DNA from: Desulfobacula sp.
GTDB taxonomy: Bacteria > Desulfobacterota > Desulfobacteria > Desulfobacterales > Desulfobacteraceae
Length of the DNA: 64,000 nucleotides
Direction of reading: 5' to 3'
Assembly (NCBI GenBank): GCA_023701135.1
Contig: JAMPXP010000020.1
Span: 1-64,000 of the forward strand
How positions within the stretch are numbered: the first letter of the stretch is position 1; every line of letters starts with the position of its first letter. Both the position numbers and the translations under genes were made by a program. Under the pieces are notes generated by a model that did not search any database, had not been told where the DNA came from, and saw only the letters and a program-made list of their open reading frames with translations. Positions 7,655 to 16,737 of the stretch are shown here, one piece after another.

Positions 7655-8806
7655 TTGGAAACATTAGCCCCCTTCATAGAAGTCATAGATGAGATAAAAG
7701 CGTCCGGCGGAGAGATCTTCAAGATGTGTTTTCAGTGCGGACTGTGCGATTCGGTCTGCCCCTGGAACCGGGTGAGAAGCTTCAGCATGAGAAAGCTCAT
7801 CCGGGAAGCCGCCTTTGGGCTGAGTGAGGTTGAAGGAGAAGACATCTGGCGCTGCACCACCTGCGGCATGTGCCCCTCCCAGTGCCCCAGAGGCGTCAAA
7901 CAGATTGATATCAGCGTGGCTTTAAGACGCGTGGCCGCATCCTACGAATTGTTCCCGGCATCGGTCAAATCGGCCAGGACCGCCAGATCCAGCCTCATCT
8001 CCGAAGGCAACCCCTTGCAGGGAGAACGGGCCAAACGGGCCGACTGGGCCAAGGCCGTGTCGGTCAAACCCTATGCGGAAGGCATGGAAGCCCTCTATTT
8101 TGTGGGGTGTTATCTGAGCTATGACCCGAGGATGAAAAAAGTAGCCTTGGCCACGGCCAATATCCTTAAAAAAGCCGGGGTGGACTTCGGCATTCTGGGA
8201 GAAAAAGAAAACTGCTGCGGAGAAAGCATCCGGAAAACCGGCGCCGAAGAAACCTTTAAAAAGCTGGCCAAGGACAATATTAAAACCTTCATCGACCAGG
8301 GCGTCAAAAAGATCATTGTCTCATCCCCCCACTGTTACCATACCTTTAAAAACGAATACCCCGAATTCATGGTCCATTTTGATGTGGTCCACATCAACCA
8401 GTTCTTGATGCAGTTGATCCGGGAAGGCAGACTGACCCTCAAGGGTGAGCTGCCCAAAACCGTCACCTACCACGACCCCTGTTATCTGGGCCGGCACAAC
8501 GGGGTCTATGACGAACCCAGGGATGTCCTGCAAAGCATCTCCGGACTCACCCTCGTCGAAATGGAAAACCATCACAAAAACAGCCTGTGCTGCGGCGGCG
8601 GCGGAGGCCGGATCTGGATGGACACCCCACAGGAAGAACGGTTCTCAGACATCCGGCTCAAACAGGCAAGGGAAGCAGGGGCAGAGATCCTGGCCACCTC
8701 CTGCCCGTATTGCATCACCAATTTTGAAGAAAGCCGCCTGAACCTTGCCTATGAAAACATGATCGAGGTCAAAGACATCACCGAAATCATCAATGACCTG
8801 GTTTAA
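7655..8806 (+). CDS. bamD: HdrD-like Fe-S subunit BamD
   Basis: Protein of 383 residues with two N-terminal [4Fe-4S] motifs (CFQCGLCDSVCP near residue 25, CTTCGMCPSQCP near 68) and two CCG domains. Each CCG domain ends in a paired cysteine (ENCCGES near 187; LCCGGGGGR near 310), the hallmark of heterodisulfide reductase HdrB/HdrD catalytic subunits. In the proposed Bam complex it exchanges electrons with BamE. The start is TTG at 7655, with AAGGATAG upstream; no ATG fits better. It is soluble, with no membrane segment. Confidence 0.9.
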   Translation: METLAPFIEVIDEIKASGGEIFKMCFQCGLCDSVCPWNRVRSFSMRKLIREAAFGLSEVEGEDIWRCTTCGMCPSQCPRGVKQIDISVALRRVAASYELFPASVKSARTARSSLISEGNPLQGERAKRADWAKAVSVKPYAEGMEALYFVGCYLSYDPRMKKVALATANILKKAGVDFGILGEKENCCGESIRKTGAEETFKKLAKDNIKTFIDQGVKKIIVSSPHCYHTFKNEYPEFMVHFDVVHINQFLMQLIREGRLTLKGELPKTVTYHDPCYLGRHNGVYDEPRDVLQSISGLTLVEMENHHKNSLCCGGGGGRIWMDTPQEERFSDIRLKQAREAGAEILATSCPYCITNFEESRLNLAYENMIEVKDITEIINDLV

Positions 8807-8861
8807 AGAATAGCGCATCAGCGGGCCATAAAGGCCCGAAGCATATAAGAGGAGACAGACA

Positions 8862-11800
8862 GTGGAAAACGAAGTATTGCCGACGGAAATCATACAACAG
8901 TTTGCAACGGGCCTTGGCGACAAGAATTTTGGCGACGTGCTCATCGTGGGCGGGGGTGTCAGCGGCATCCAGGCCTCCCTGGACCTTGCCACAGCCGGAT
9001 TCAAGGTCTACCTGGTGGAAAAGGGACCCAGCATCGGCGGGCATATGTCCCAGCTCGACAAGACCTTCCCCACCAACGACTGCTCGATGTGAATTCTCTC
9101 TCCTAAACTGGTCGAGGTCGGCCGGCATCCAAACATCGAAGTTTTGACATTTACGGAAGTAGAGAGAGTCGAAGGGGAAAAAGGAAATTTCAGTGTCACC
9201 CTTAAAACCAGACCCCGGTATATTATCGAGGACCGTTGCACAGGCTGCACCACCTGCGTCAAATACTGCCCCGTCCAATACCCGGACCGGTTCAACCAGG
9301 AAATATCCATGAACAAGGCCGTCCATGTCTATTTCTCCCAGGCCATTCCTCTGGTGGCTTATATCGACGACAGTTGCCTGTTCTTAAAGGAAGGCAAATG
9401 CGATATCTGCCGGGGCGTATGCAAAATGGACGCCATTGACTTCAAACAGACCCCCAAAAAGGTGGATATCAATGTGGGCGCCATTATTCTGTCTGCCGGC
9501 ATCACCCCCTTTGACCCCTCGGTCAAGGAAGAATACCGGTACAGGGAATATGAAAACGTCGTCACCAGCATGGACTATGAACGGCTCCTGTCCTCCACCG
9601 GCCCCTATGAGGGCAAGGTCCTAAGAAAAACTGATAAAAAACATCCCAAAAAGATTGCCTGGATCCAATGTGTCGGCTCAAGACGGGTCACCCCCGGGGA
9701 CAACAGCTATTGCTCCGGCGTCTGCTGCACCTATACCCAGAAACAGGTCATTTTGACCAAAGACCATGACACCGAAGCCGAATGCACCATCTTCCACAAC
9801 GATATCCGGTCCTTCGGTAAAGACTTTGAACGGTATTTTCAAAGAGCCTCGGCTTACCCAGGCGTCGAATTCATCAGATCCTATGCCGCCGTCACCAAAG
9901 AAATCCCGGGCTCCAAAAACGTCGTGGTCCGATACGCCACCCCCGATGAAGGCGTCAAAGAAAAAGAATTTGACATGGTGGTCCTGTCTGTTGGATTAAA
10001 TCCGCCGGCCGCCTATAAAGAAATCTCGGAAAAATTCGGCATTGATCTCAACTCCCACGGCTTTGCCAAAACAGACTCCTCCAACCCCATCAAGACCAAC
10101 AGACCCGGCATCTTTGTCAGCGGCGCCTTCCAGGGCCCCACAGACATCCCGGAATCCGTGTTCACCGCCTGCGGGGCCGGGTCCCAGACCGGGGAACTGT
10201 TGGATTACCGGAGGGGCAAACTCAGCACCCAGAGGGTTTATCCGGATGAACGGGACGTCTCCCAAGAAGAACCCAGGATCGGCGTCTTTGTCTGCCATTG
10301 CGGGGCCAATATCTCCAGCGTCGTCAATGTGCCCTCAACCGTCGAATACGCCCTGACCCTGCCGAACGTCGTCTATGCCAAACAGCAGATCTTTTCCTGC
10401 GCCACCAACTCGGCCAAAGAAATCACGGATCTGGCTAGGGAAAAGGGCCTCAACCGCGTGGTCATTGCCGCCTGCTCGCCCAGAACCCTGGAACCCCTGT
10501 TCCGGGATACCTTAAGAGAAGCCGGCCTCAACCAGTATTACCTCGACATGGCCAATATCCGGGAACACTGCTCCTGGGTCCATTCCAAACAAAAGGAAGA
10601 AGCCACCCAGAAAGCCCAGGACATCGTCCGCATGTCAGTGGCCCGGGCCTCGCGCCTGGAACCCCTCCAGGAATTTGATCTGCCCGTCAACAAAACCGCC
10701 CTGGTTGTCGGTGGCGGCATTGCCGGCATGACCTGCGCCCTGTCCATAGCCAGACAGGGCCATGAAGTCCATATCGTGGAAAAGGCTAAGGATCTCGGCG
10801 GCATGGCCCGACGCCTTCACACCACCCTGGAAGGCCTGGATGTCCAGACCTATCTGGACAAACTCATCCAAAAGATCTATCAGAACCCCCTCATCCACGT
10901 GTCCCATGAAGCGACCATTAAAAATGTGGAAGGGTATCTGGGCAATTTTACCACCACCATCGAAACCGAAGGCCGCATCAAAGAGATCAAACACGGGGCC
11001 TCGGTCCTGGCCATCGGGGCCGAAGAATACAAACCCACGGAATACCTCTACGGCCAGAATGAAAACGTCTTCACCCACATGGAACTGGGGCAGGAGATCG
11101 CCAAGGGCAACGAAACCGTCCTCAACGCCGAAACTCTCGTCATGATCCAGTGCGTGGGCTGCAGAAACGAAGACCGGAATTACTGCTCCAGGGTCTGCTG
11201 CGGCCATGCCGTCAAAAACGCCCTTAAACTCAAAAAACACAACCCGGACATGAGGATCTATATCCTGTTTCGGGACATGAGAACCTATGGGTTCAGGGAA
11301 GACGCCTACCGGGAAGCCTCGGAAAACGACGTCAAATTCATCCGGTATGAGCCCGAAGACAAACCCTTGGTGGAAGCGGTCAAAGAAGGCAAAAAGACCG
11401 TCCTTCGCGTCACCGTTCCCGATTATATCCTGGGCAAACGCCTGGAACTGGACGCCGATGTCCTGTCCCTGGCCGCCGCCGTTATTCCTTCGGAGTCCAC
11501 CAAGGAGATTGCCGGCCTCTTCAAGGTCACCCTGAGCCCCGACGGATATTTCAAGGAAGCCCATGTCAAACTCAAACCCGTGGAATTTGCCACGGACGGG
11601 GTCTTCCTCTGCGGCACGGCCCATTATCCCAAACATGTGCCCGAGACCATCAACCAGGCCTATGGGGCCGCAGGCAGGGTTCTCACCCTTTTGTCCCGAG
11701 ACACGGTGACGGCCTCGGGCTCCGTGGCCAAGGTCACGGAATATGACTGCGTCTCCTGCGGGGCCTGCATCACGGCTTGCACCTACCAGGCCATTGAATT

Positions 11801-11999
11801 TGTGGACACGCCCAAGGGCAAAAAGGCCTGGGTCAACCCGATTCTCTGCAAGGGGGACGGGCTCTGCAATGCCAAATGCCCGACCAATGCCATCGTCCTG
11901 AAACATTTTACCAACGATGCCCTGCTCGGCCAGATTGATGCGGCCTCTTCGGCCGAAGAGATTATGGCGGAAATGGATGCAGTTCTGGAAGAGGTATAA
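8862..11999 (+). CDS. bamE: HdrA-like flavoprotein BamE, selenoprotein (Sec77)
   Basis: One 1045-residue gene interrupted by an in-frame UGA at 9090-9092. Residues 72-76 read NDCSM before the UGA and [15 protein letters not shown] after it; HdrA proteins normally have Cys at this place, so the UGA is read as selenocysteine 77. A hairpin with GGUC in its loop follows at 9108. The frame is the same on both sides and protein similarity runs through, which excludes a frameshift. Domains: FAD motif VGGGVSG near 30; Fe-[13 protein letters not shown] near 126; CDICRGVC near 180; a second HdrA-like half with FAD motif VVGGGIAG near 615; C-terminal ferredoxin ([11 protein letters not shown] near 963, [12 protein letters not shown] near 1005). 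The duplicated layout agrees with BamE of other obligate anaerobes. Inferred role: FAD-based branching of electrons between BamD/F/GHI and BamBC. Confidence 0.93.
9108..9125 (+). promoter_or_regulatory. bacterial SECIS-like hairpin in bamE
   Basis: CTGGUC (9108-9113) pairs with GGCCGG (9120-9125), counting G-U pairs, around the loop GAGGUC. The loop contains GGUC, as in the E. coli fdhF SECIS. The stem begins 16 bases after the UGA, in the range SelB uses. It also encodes residues of BamE, as bacterial SECIS elements must. Confidence 0.7.
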
Positions 12000-12028
12000 T
12001 ATGAATTTGATCAACAAAGGAGGCGCAG

Positions 12029-12802
12029 ATGAGTGCTGCTCTTGAATTTAAACCCCGGATACTGGGCTTTGTATGCCATTGGTGAGCATACGGTGCTGCG
12101 GATCTGGCTGGAGTTTCCAGACTACAATATACCAACGAGATCAGACTCATCCGGGTCATGTGTTCCGGAAGAGTGGATATCGAGTTTATCCTCAGGGCCT
12201 TTGCAGGCGGACAGGACGGAGTCTTTATCGGCGGATGCAAACTGGATGAATGCAATTATGTCACCCATGGGAATTATGATGCCTTGAGCAATACATATCT
12301 GACTAAAAAAATACTGAAGCACCTGGGCATCAACCCGGACCGGCTCAGGATCGAATTTATGTCTGGAGCCGACGGGCAACTGTTGGCCGAAAAGACCGAT
12401 GAATTTACCCATCAGATCAAAAGCCTGGGTCCCCTTGGCTCCAGTGAAGGACTGAAAAAAGAAGAGGTGACATTCAACCTGGAGGCGGCCCGAAAACTGG
12501 TGCCCTTTATGCGGCTGGTGGAAAGAGAACGGCTCCGGGTTCCGGTCAAATCCAAAAAAGCCTATAAGGACTTTTTTGAATCCGAAGAAACCAATGCCCT
12601 GTTTGACAAGATATTTTCAGAAAAATTGGCCGTCAGCCGGATCATCCGTCTTTTAAAGACAGCCCCGCTGTCCACGGGCGCCATTGCCGAAAAGCTGGGA
12701 CTTAAGCCCTCGGATGTATCCAGGCATATGATCAGTTCCAGCCGCCACGGCATGGTGAGATATGATACGGCCGGCAAATGCTATACCCTGGTTCAGGCAT
12801 GA
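12029..12802 (+). CDS. bamF: MvhD-like subunit BamF, selenoprotein (Sec19)
   Basis: 257-residue protein whose start is ATG 12029 (AAAGGAGG upstream), with an in-frame UGA at 12083-12085. Around it the product reads GFVCHW-U-AYGAADLAG, which matches the N-terminal CxxC motif of the methyl-viologen hydrogenase delta subunit (MvhD) with the second Cys replaced by Sec19. The rest of the iron-sulfur domain follows: MCSGRVD near 44, GCKLDEC near 72. Starting only at the later ATG (12158) would remove the first cluster ligands. The C-terminal 60 residues (STGAIAEKLGLKPSDVSRHM) look like a winged-helix fold. In the Bam complex it would link BamE to the NuoEFG-like BamGHI, as MvhD links HdrA to hydrogenase. 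Confidence 0.92.
12103..12121 (+). promoter_or_regulatory. candidate SECIS hairpin in bamF
   Basis: UCUGG (12103-12107) pairs with CCAGA (12117-12121). An alternative inner stem, CUGGA/UCCAG (12108-12112 with 12116-12120), has GUU in the loop. The hairpin lies 17 or more bases after the UGA. It is less canonical than the bamE element, and which fold is used is uncertain. Confidence 0.5.
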
Positions 12803-12818
12803 GAAAGGAAAGCGTTCT

Positions 12819-13271
12819 ATGGAAATTGAAACAATAGACCGGATTATCGACAAGCATCATTGCGAGGCCAGCAACCTCTTGCAGATCATGCTGGAAATCC
12901 AAAGCAGCAACAACTGGCTTCCCAAGGAGGCCCTGAAAAGGGTGAGTGAACGGCTAAAGGTCCCCATGACCCGGATCCAGCATATTGCCACCTTTTACAA
13001 AGCCTTTTCCCTGGTCCCCAAGGGCCGGCACAAGGTCCATATATGCGTGGGAACCGCCTGCCACGTCAGGGGGGCCACCCGCATCCTGGACACGGTGGAA
13101 GAAGCCACGGGCATCAAACCCGGAGAAACGGACCTGGACATGAAATTCAGCCTGGAAACCGTCAACTGTCTGGGCTGCTGCGCCCTGGGCCCGGTCATGG
13201 AAGTGGATGGAAAAGTCCATGGCAAGATGTCGCCGGTCAAGACGGCGGAAGCCTTAAAAACTTATGAGTAG
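12819..13271 (+). CDS. bamG: NuoE-like [2Fe-2S] subunit BamG
   Basis: NADH:quinone oxidoreductase 24-kDa-type subunit of 150 residues. The thioredoxin-like [2Fe-2S] ligands are seen as CVGTAC near residue 72 and CLGCC near 114. The N-terminal helical part (WLPKEALKRVSERL, IATFYKAF) is typical of NuoE. ATG 12819 with GAAAGGAAAG upstream is chosen over an earlier in-frame start at 12762, which would overlap bamF. It is predicted to pair with BamH in electron input from NADH or output to NAD+. Confidence 0.9.
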   Translation: MEIETIDRIIDKHHCEASNLLQIMLEIQSSNNWLPKEALKRVSERLKVPMTRIQHIATFYKAFSLVPKGRHKVHICVGTACHVRGATRILDTVEEATGIKPGETDLDMKFSLETVNCLGCCALGPVMEVDGKVHGKMSPVKTAEALKTYE

Positions 13272-13280
13272 GGGAATATT

Positions 13281-15212
13281 ATGGCGCGGTTAAATACGCC
13301 TGAAGCACTGCAAACCTTCAGACAAGAGCTGTTATCCAAGAAAGATCCGAACAATACCTGCGTATCCATCTGCGCCGGAGCCGGTTGCGTGGCCTCCGGA
13401 GCCGATGAGGTCATTGAGGCCTTTAAAAAAGAAATCGAACAACGGGGCCTGTCCGCCACTGTAGAAACCAAGGGCACCGGATGTCCGGGATTCTGCGAGC
13501 GGGGCCCGGTGGTGGTCATCTACCCGGAAGAAATCTGCTACCTCCAGGTCCAGGCCCAGGATGTGCCCGAGATCATCGAAGAGACCATCAAAAATAAAAA
13601 GGTCATTGAGCGCCTTTTGTTCCAGGACCCGGCCACGGGAGAAAGGGCTGTCACGGAATCGGACATCTCCTTTTACAAAAGCCAGCAGAGAACGGTCCTG
13701 TGCAACAATATCAAGGTGGACTCCAAAAGCATAGACGACTATATCTCCATCGGCGGCTACACGGCCCTGGGCAAGGCCCTGGGCAGCATGACGGACCTGG
13801 ACGTCCTGGGCGAAGTCAAAAAAGCCAATCTAAGGGGCAGAGGCGGGGCCGGGTTCCCGGCCGGAGTTAAATGGGAAGGCTCCCGCAACGCCCCGGAACC
13901 CATCAAATACGTCATTGTCAACGCCGACGAAGGAGACCCCGGCGCCTTCATGGACCGGGCCCTTTTGGAAGGCAACCCCCACGCTATTTTAGAGGGATTG
14001 ATCATCGGCGGGTATGCCGTCAAAGCCAATGAAGGCTATTTTTATGTCCGGCAGGAGTATCCCCTGGCCGTCATCAATATCCAGCATGCCATCAAACAGG
14101 CCGAAGCCTATGGCCTTCTGGGCGAGAACATCCTGGGCTCGGGATTTAATTTCAAGGTCCATGTGCACCAGGGAGCCGGCGCCTTTGTCTGCGGAGAATC
14201 CACGGCCCTCATGGCCTCCCTGGAAGGAAAAGCCGGGGAACCCCGGCCCAAATATGTCCGGTCCAATGTCAAAGGCCTCTGGGAACGACCATCGGTCCTC
14301 AACAACGTCGAGACCTGGGCCAATGTGCCCCTGATCATCAATAACGGGGCCGACTGGTTCACCTCCATCGGCACCGAATCCAGCAAGGGCACCAAGATCT
14401 TCTCCCTGGTGGGCAAGATCACCAATACCGGCCTGGTGGAAGTGCCCATGGGCATGACCTTGAAAGAAATCATCCATACCATCGGCGGCGGCATCCCCGG
14501 GGGCAAGAAATTCAAGGCCGTCCAGACCGGCGGGCCCTCCGGCGGCTGCATCCCGGAACACCTTCTGGACCTGAAAGTCGGGTTTGACGAACTGACCCAG
14601 GCCGGTTCCATGATGGGCTCCGGGGGCATGATCGTCATGGATGAAGACACCTGCATGGTGGACGTGGCCAGGTATTTCATCAATTTTCTCACCGAAGAAT
14701 CCTGCGGCAAATGCGTGCCCTGCCGGGAAGGCCTGCGCCAGATGCACCGTATCCTGACCAATATCACCCAGGGCAAGGGCCGGGAAGGGGACATCGAACT
14801 CCTGGAAGAACTCTCGGAAACCGCCGTGGAAGCCTCCCTGTGTGCTCTGGGCAAAAGCGCGCCCAACCCCTTTTTGTCCACCCTCAAATACTTCCGCGGG
14901 GAATACGAGGCCCACATCAAGGAAAAACGCTGCCCGGCCCTGTCCTGCAAGGAAATGATCTCCTTTTACATTGACCCGGAAAAATGCATGGCCTGCGGCA
15001 TGTGCAAAAAGCAATGCCCGGCCTCGGCCGTCAACGGAGACAAAAAGATCATCCACATCATTGACCAGGACAAATGCACCCGTTGCGGCACCTGCTTTGA
15101 AGTCTGCCCGGCCAAGTTCGGCGCCGTGACCAAGCTCTCGGGCGTGCCGGTCCCACCGCCCCTGCCCGAAGACCAAAGAACGATTAAAAAAAAGAGCAAA
15201 GAAAATGATTGA
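13281..15212 (+). CDS. bamH: NuoF-like flavoprotein BamH (NADH-binding)
   Basis: 643-residue fusion. Residues 1-120 form a thioredoxin-like [2Fe-2S] domain (CAGAGC, CPGFCERG). Next is the NuoF core with the FMN/NADH-binding stretch LRGRGGAGFPAGVKW, NADEGDPGAFMDR, and the [4Fe-4S] motif ESCGKCVPCREG near 475. Last is a C-terminal two-cluster ferredoxin (CMACGMCKKQCP, CTRCGTCFEVCP). The same architecture occurs in NAD-linked bifurcating hydrogenases and formate dehydrogenases. It gives the Bam complex a likely NAD(H) site, which fits proposals that endergonic benzoyl-CoA reduction is driven by flavin-based bifurcation. It overlaps bamI by 8 bases. Confidence 0.92.
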   Translation: MARLNTPEALQTFRQELLSKKDPNNTCVSICAGAGCVASGADEVIEAFKKEIEQRGLSATVETKGTGCPGFCERGPVVVIYPEEICYLQVQAQDVPEIIEETIKNKKVIERLLFQDPATGERAVTESDISFYKSQQRTVLCNNIKVDSKSIDDYISIGGYTALGKALGSMTDLDVLGEVKKANLRGRGGAGFPAGVKWEGSRNAPEPIKYVIVNADEGDPGAFMDRALLEGNPHAILEGLIIGGYAVKANEGYFYVRQEYPLAVINIQHAIKQAEAYGLLGENILGSGFNFKVHVHQGAGAFVCGESTALMASLEGKAGEPRPKYVRSNVKGLWERPSVLNNVETWANVPLIINNGADWFTSIGTESSKGTKIFSLVGKITNTGLVEVPMGMTLKEIIHTIGGGIPGGKKFKAVQTGGPSGGCIPEHLLDLKVGFDELTQAGSMMGSGGMIVMDEDTCMVDVARYFINFLTEESCGKCVPCREGLRQMHRILTNITQGKGREGDIELLEELSETAVEASLCALGKSAPNPFLSTLKYFRGEYEAHIKEKRCPALSCKEMISFYIDPEKCMACGMCKKQCPASAVNGDKKIIHIIDQDKCTRCGTCFEVCPAKFGAVTKLSGVPVPPPLPEDQRTIKKKSKEND

Positions 15213-15801
15213 ATTTGAAATAGACGGCAAAAAGGTAAGTGCATCCAAAGACATGACGGTCCTGGAAGTGGCCCAAAAAGAAGGCATCCATATCCCCACC
15301 CTGTGCCACCACGAGAAACTGGAACCCTTCGGGGGCTGCCGGATCTGCATCGTGGAAGTGGAATCCAGGGGCTGGACCAAGCTGGTGGTGTCCTGCGTCT
15401 ATCCTGCCGAAAAGAACATCATCGTCCGGACCCGTTCCCCCAAGGTGGACCGTATCCGCAAAACCATCATCGAACTGCTCATGGCCCATGCCCCGGACTC
15501 GCCCCAGCTCCTGGACTTGGCCGCCGTATACGGAGCCGTCCCCAACCGCTACGAAAAGGACCCCTCGTTCTGCATCCACTGCGGCCTCTGCGTCCGTTAC
15601 TGCGCCGAAGTGGCACAGAAAAACGCCCTGGGCTTTGTGGACCGGGGCGTCCACAAAGAGATCAGCTTTATCCCGGAGATCGCAGCAAAGGAATGCCATG
15701 CCTGTAAGGAATGCTTCCCCCTGTGCCCGACCTCCTATCTCCAGGCCGTGTTTGTCCTGACCGAGGCCCTTGCGTTCCCTGACCCGGCAGTGAAGCACTA
15801 G
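15205..15801 (+). CDS. bamI: NuoG-N-terminal-like Fe-S subunit BamI
   Basis: 198-residue protein with an N-terminal plant-type [2Fe-2S] domain (CHHEKLEPFGGCRIC near residues 33-48 and a later C at about 63). It is followed by two [4Fe-4S] motifs, CIHCGLCVRYC near 122 and CHACKECFPLCP near 165. It corresponds to the electron-wire part of NuoG without the molybdopterin domain. Its start overlaps the end of bamH, so the two are translationally coupled. Last gene of the bamB-I set. Confidence 0.88.
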   Translation: MIEFEIDGKKVSASKDMTVLEVAQKEGIHIPTLCHHEKLEPFGGCRICIVEVESRGWTKLVVSCVYPAEKNIIVRTRSPKVDRIRKTIIELLMAHAPDSPQLLDLAAVYGAVPNRYEKDPSFCIHCGLCVRYCAEVAQKNALGFVDRGVHKEISFIPEIAAKECHACKECFPLCPTSYLQAVFVLTEALAFPDPAVKH

Positions 15802-15860
15802 ATTTTGGACACAGGTTTCAGGGCCGGTTTTAAAAAAAAATCAAGGGGATCAGGAAACCA

Positions 15861-16697
15861 TTGAATCCAGGACCTAATACCAAAACATATCCGGTGATCC
15901 GGTTTGAAAAAGGGGAATTTACCGGGGACTCACTGGAGCTGATCGGTGAGGAACCCCTCATGATCCGGGTGGATGACAAGTCCTATTCCGTGGTCATGCG
16001 GACCTCGGGGGAAGAGGAGGCCCATGCCCTGGGCCTCTGTCTTGGAGAAGGGATCATTGATTCCCCTGAAGACCTGGCCGGCATCGGGTATGACCGGGAT
16101 ATCGACCCCAATCTCATTGATATCTGGCTGACGCCGGAACGCCGCAAACGGATTCCGAACCTTCTCAAACGCAGAACCTATGTCAGCCAGACCAGTTGCG
16201 GCATCTGCGGAAAAAAAATGATGGAGGATCTGAACCAGGTACTCAGGCCTGCGGACCATGGCTTTGAAATCGAAATTCATAAAATTTTTGAATGCCTGAA
16301 AAAGCTGTCTGAAAAACAAAATTTTTACCCCCGCACCCGGGGGTCCCATGCCGCCCTGCTCTTTGATGATCAACTGGAGGTCGTGTCCTTTTCCGAGGAT
16401 GTGGGGCGGCATAATGCCCTGGATAAAGCCATTGGAAATTTGTTCATGAAAAAAACCCTGAACACGGCAAGGCTCCTTGTCTTATCGTCCAGAATCAGTT
16501 ATGAACTGGTTCAGAAGGCGGCAAGGGCAAGGCTGCCCATGATCATCAGCAAATCAAGACCCACGGCCCTGGCCGTTGACATGGGAAAATCCCTGAACAT
16601 GACCCTTGCATGTGCCTTTGAATCCAAAAACCTGATCATTTTCAGCGGAGAAGCCCGCATCAAAAGGGAAGGGACCGGGGCAAAATTGACTGTTTAG
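15861..16697 (+). CDS. fdhD: FdhD-family molybdenum/tungsten enzyme sulfurtransferase
   Basis: 278-residue FdhD homologue; FdhD transfers sulfur from a cysteine desulfurase to the bis-pyranopterin metal site of formate dehydrogenases. The conserved segments are here: EEPLMIRVDDKSYSVVMRTSG at the N-terminus, TSCGICGKK near residue 115 carrying the two sulfur-relay cysteines, and FSEDVGRHNALDKAIG near 175. The start is TTG 15861; later ATGs would cut into the conserved N-terminus. No formate dehydrogenase lies in this window, and the gene stands directly after bamI. I infer that it may sulfurate the tungsten cofactor of BamB, which is not established for the family. Confidence 0.9.
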   Translation: MNPGPNTKTYPVIRFEKGEFTGDSLELIGEEPLMIRVDDKSYSVVMRTSGEEEAHALGLCLGEGIIDSPEDLAGIGYDRDIDPNLIDIWLTPERRKRIPNLLKRRTYVSQTSCGICGKKMMEDLNQVLRPADHGFEIEIHKIFECLKKLSEKQNFYPRTRGSHAALLFDDQLEVVSFSEDVGRHNALDKAIGNLFMKKTLNTARLLVLSSRISYELVQKAARARLPMIISKSRPTALAVDMGKSLNMTLACAFESKNLIIFSGEARIKREGTGAKLTV

Positions 16698-16737
16698 AAA
16701 AATGACCGAACCTAAATAAAATTATGAGGAGGACAAT

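Noticed and set aside
9090-9092. Treating bamE as a pseudogene split by a nonsense mutation
   Set aside because: UGA, not UAA/UAG, at a conserved Cys position with a SECIS-like hairpin, and a second case in the next gene, make selenocysteine the better reading.
10635-12017. Long minus-strand open frame (460 codons) opposite bamE
   Set aside because: It mirrors the GC-rich codons of bamE, is glycine/phenylalanine-rich in a shadow-like way, and has no ribosome binding site or known motif.
13989-15380. Minus-strand open frame of 463 codons opposite bamH/bamI
   Set aside because: Same shadow pattern; the opposite strand holds a firmly identified NuoF-like gene.
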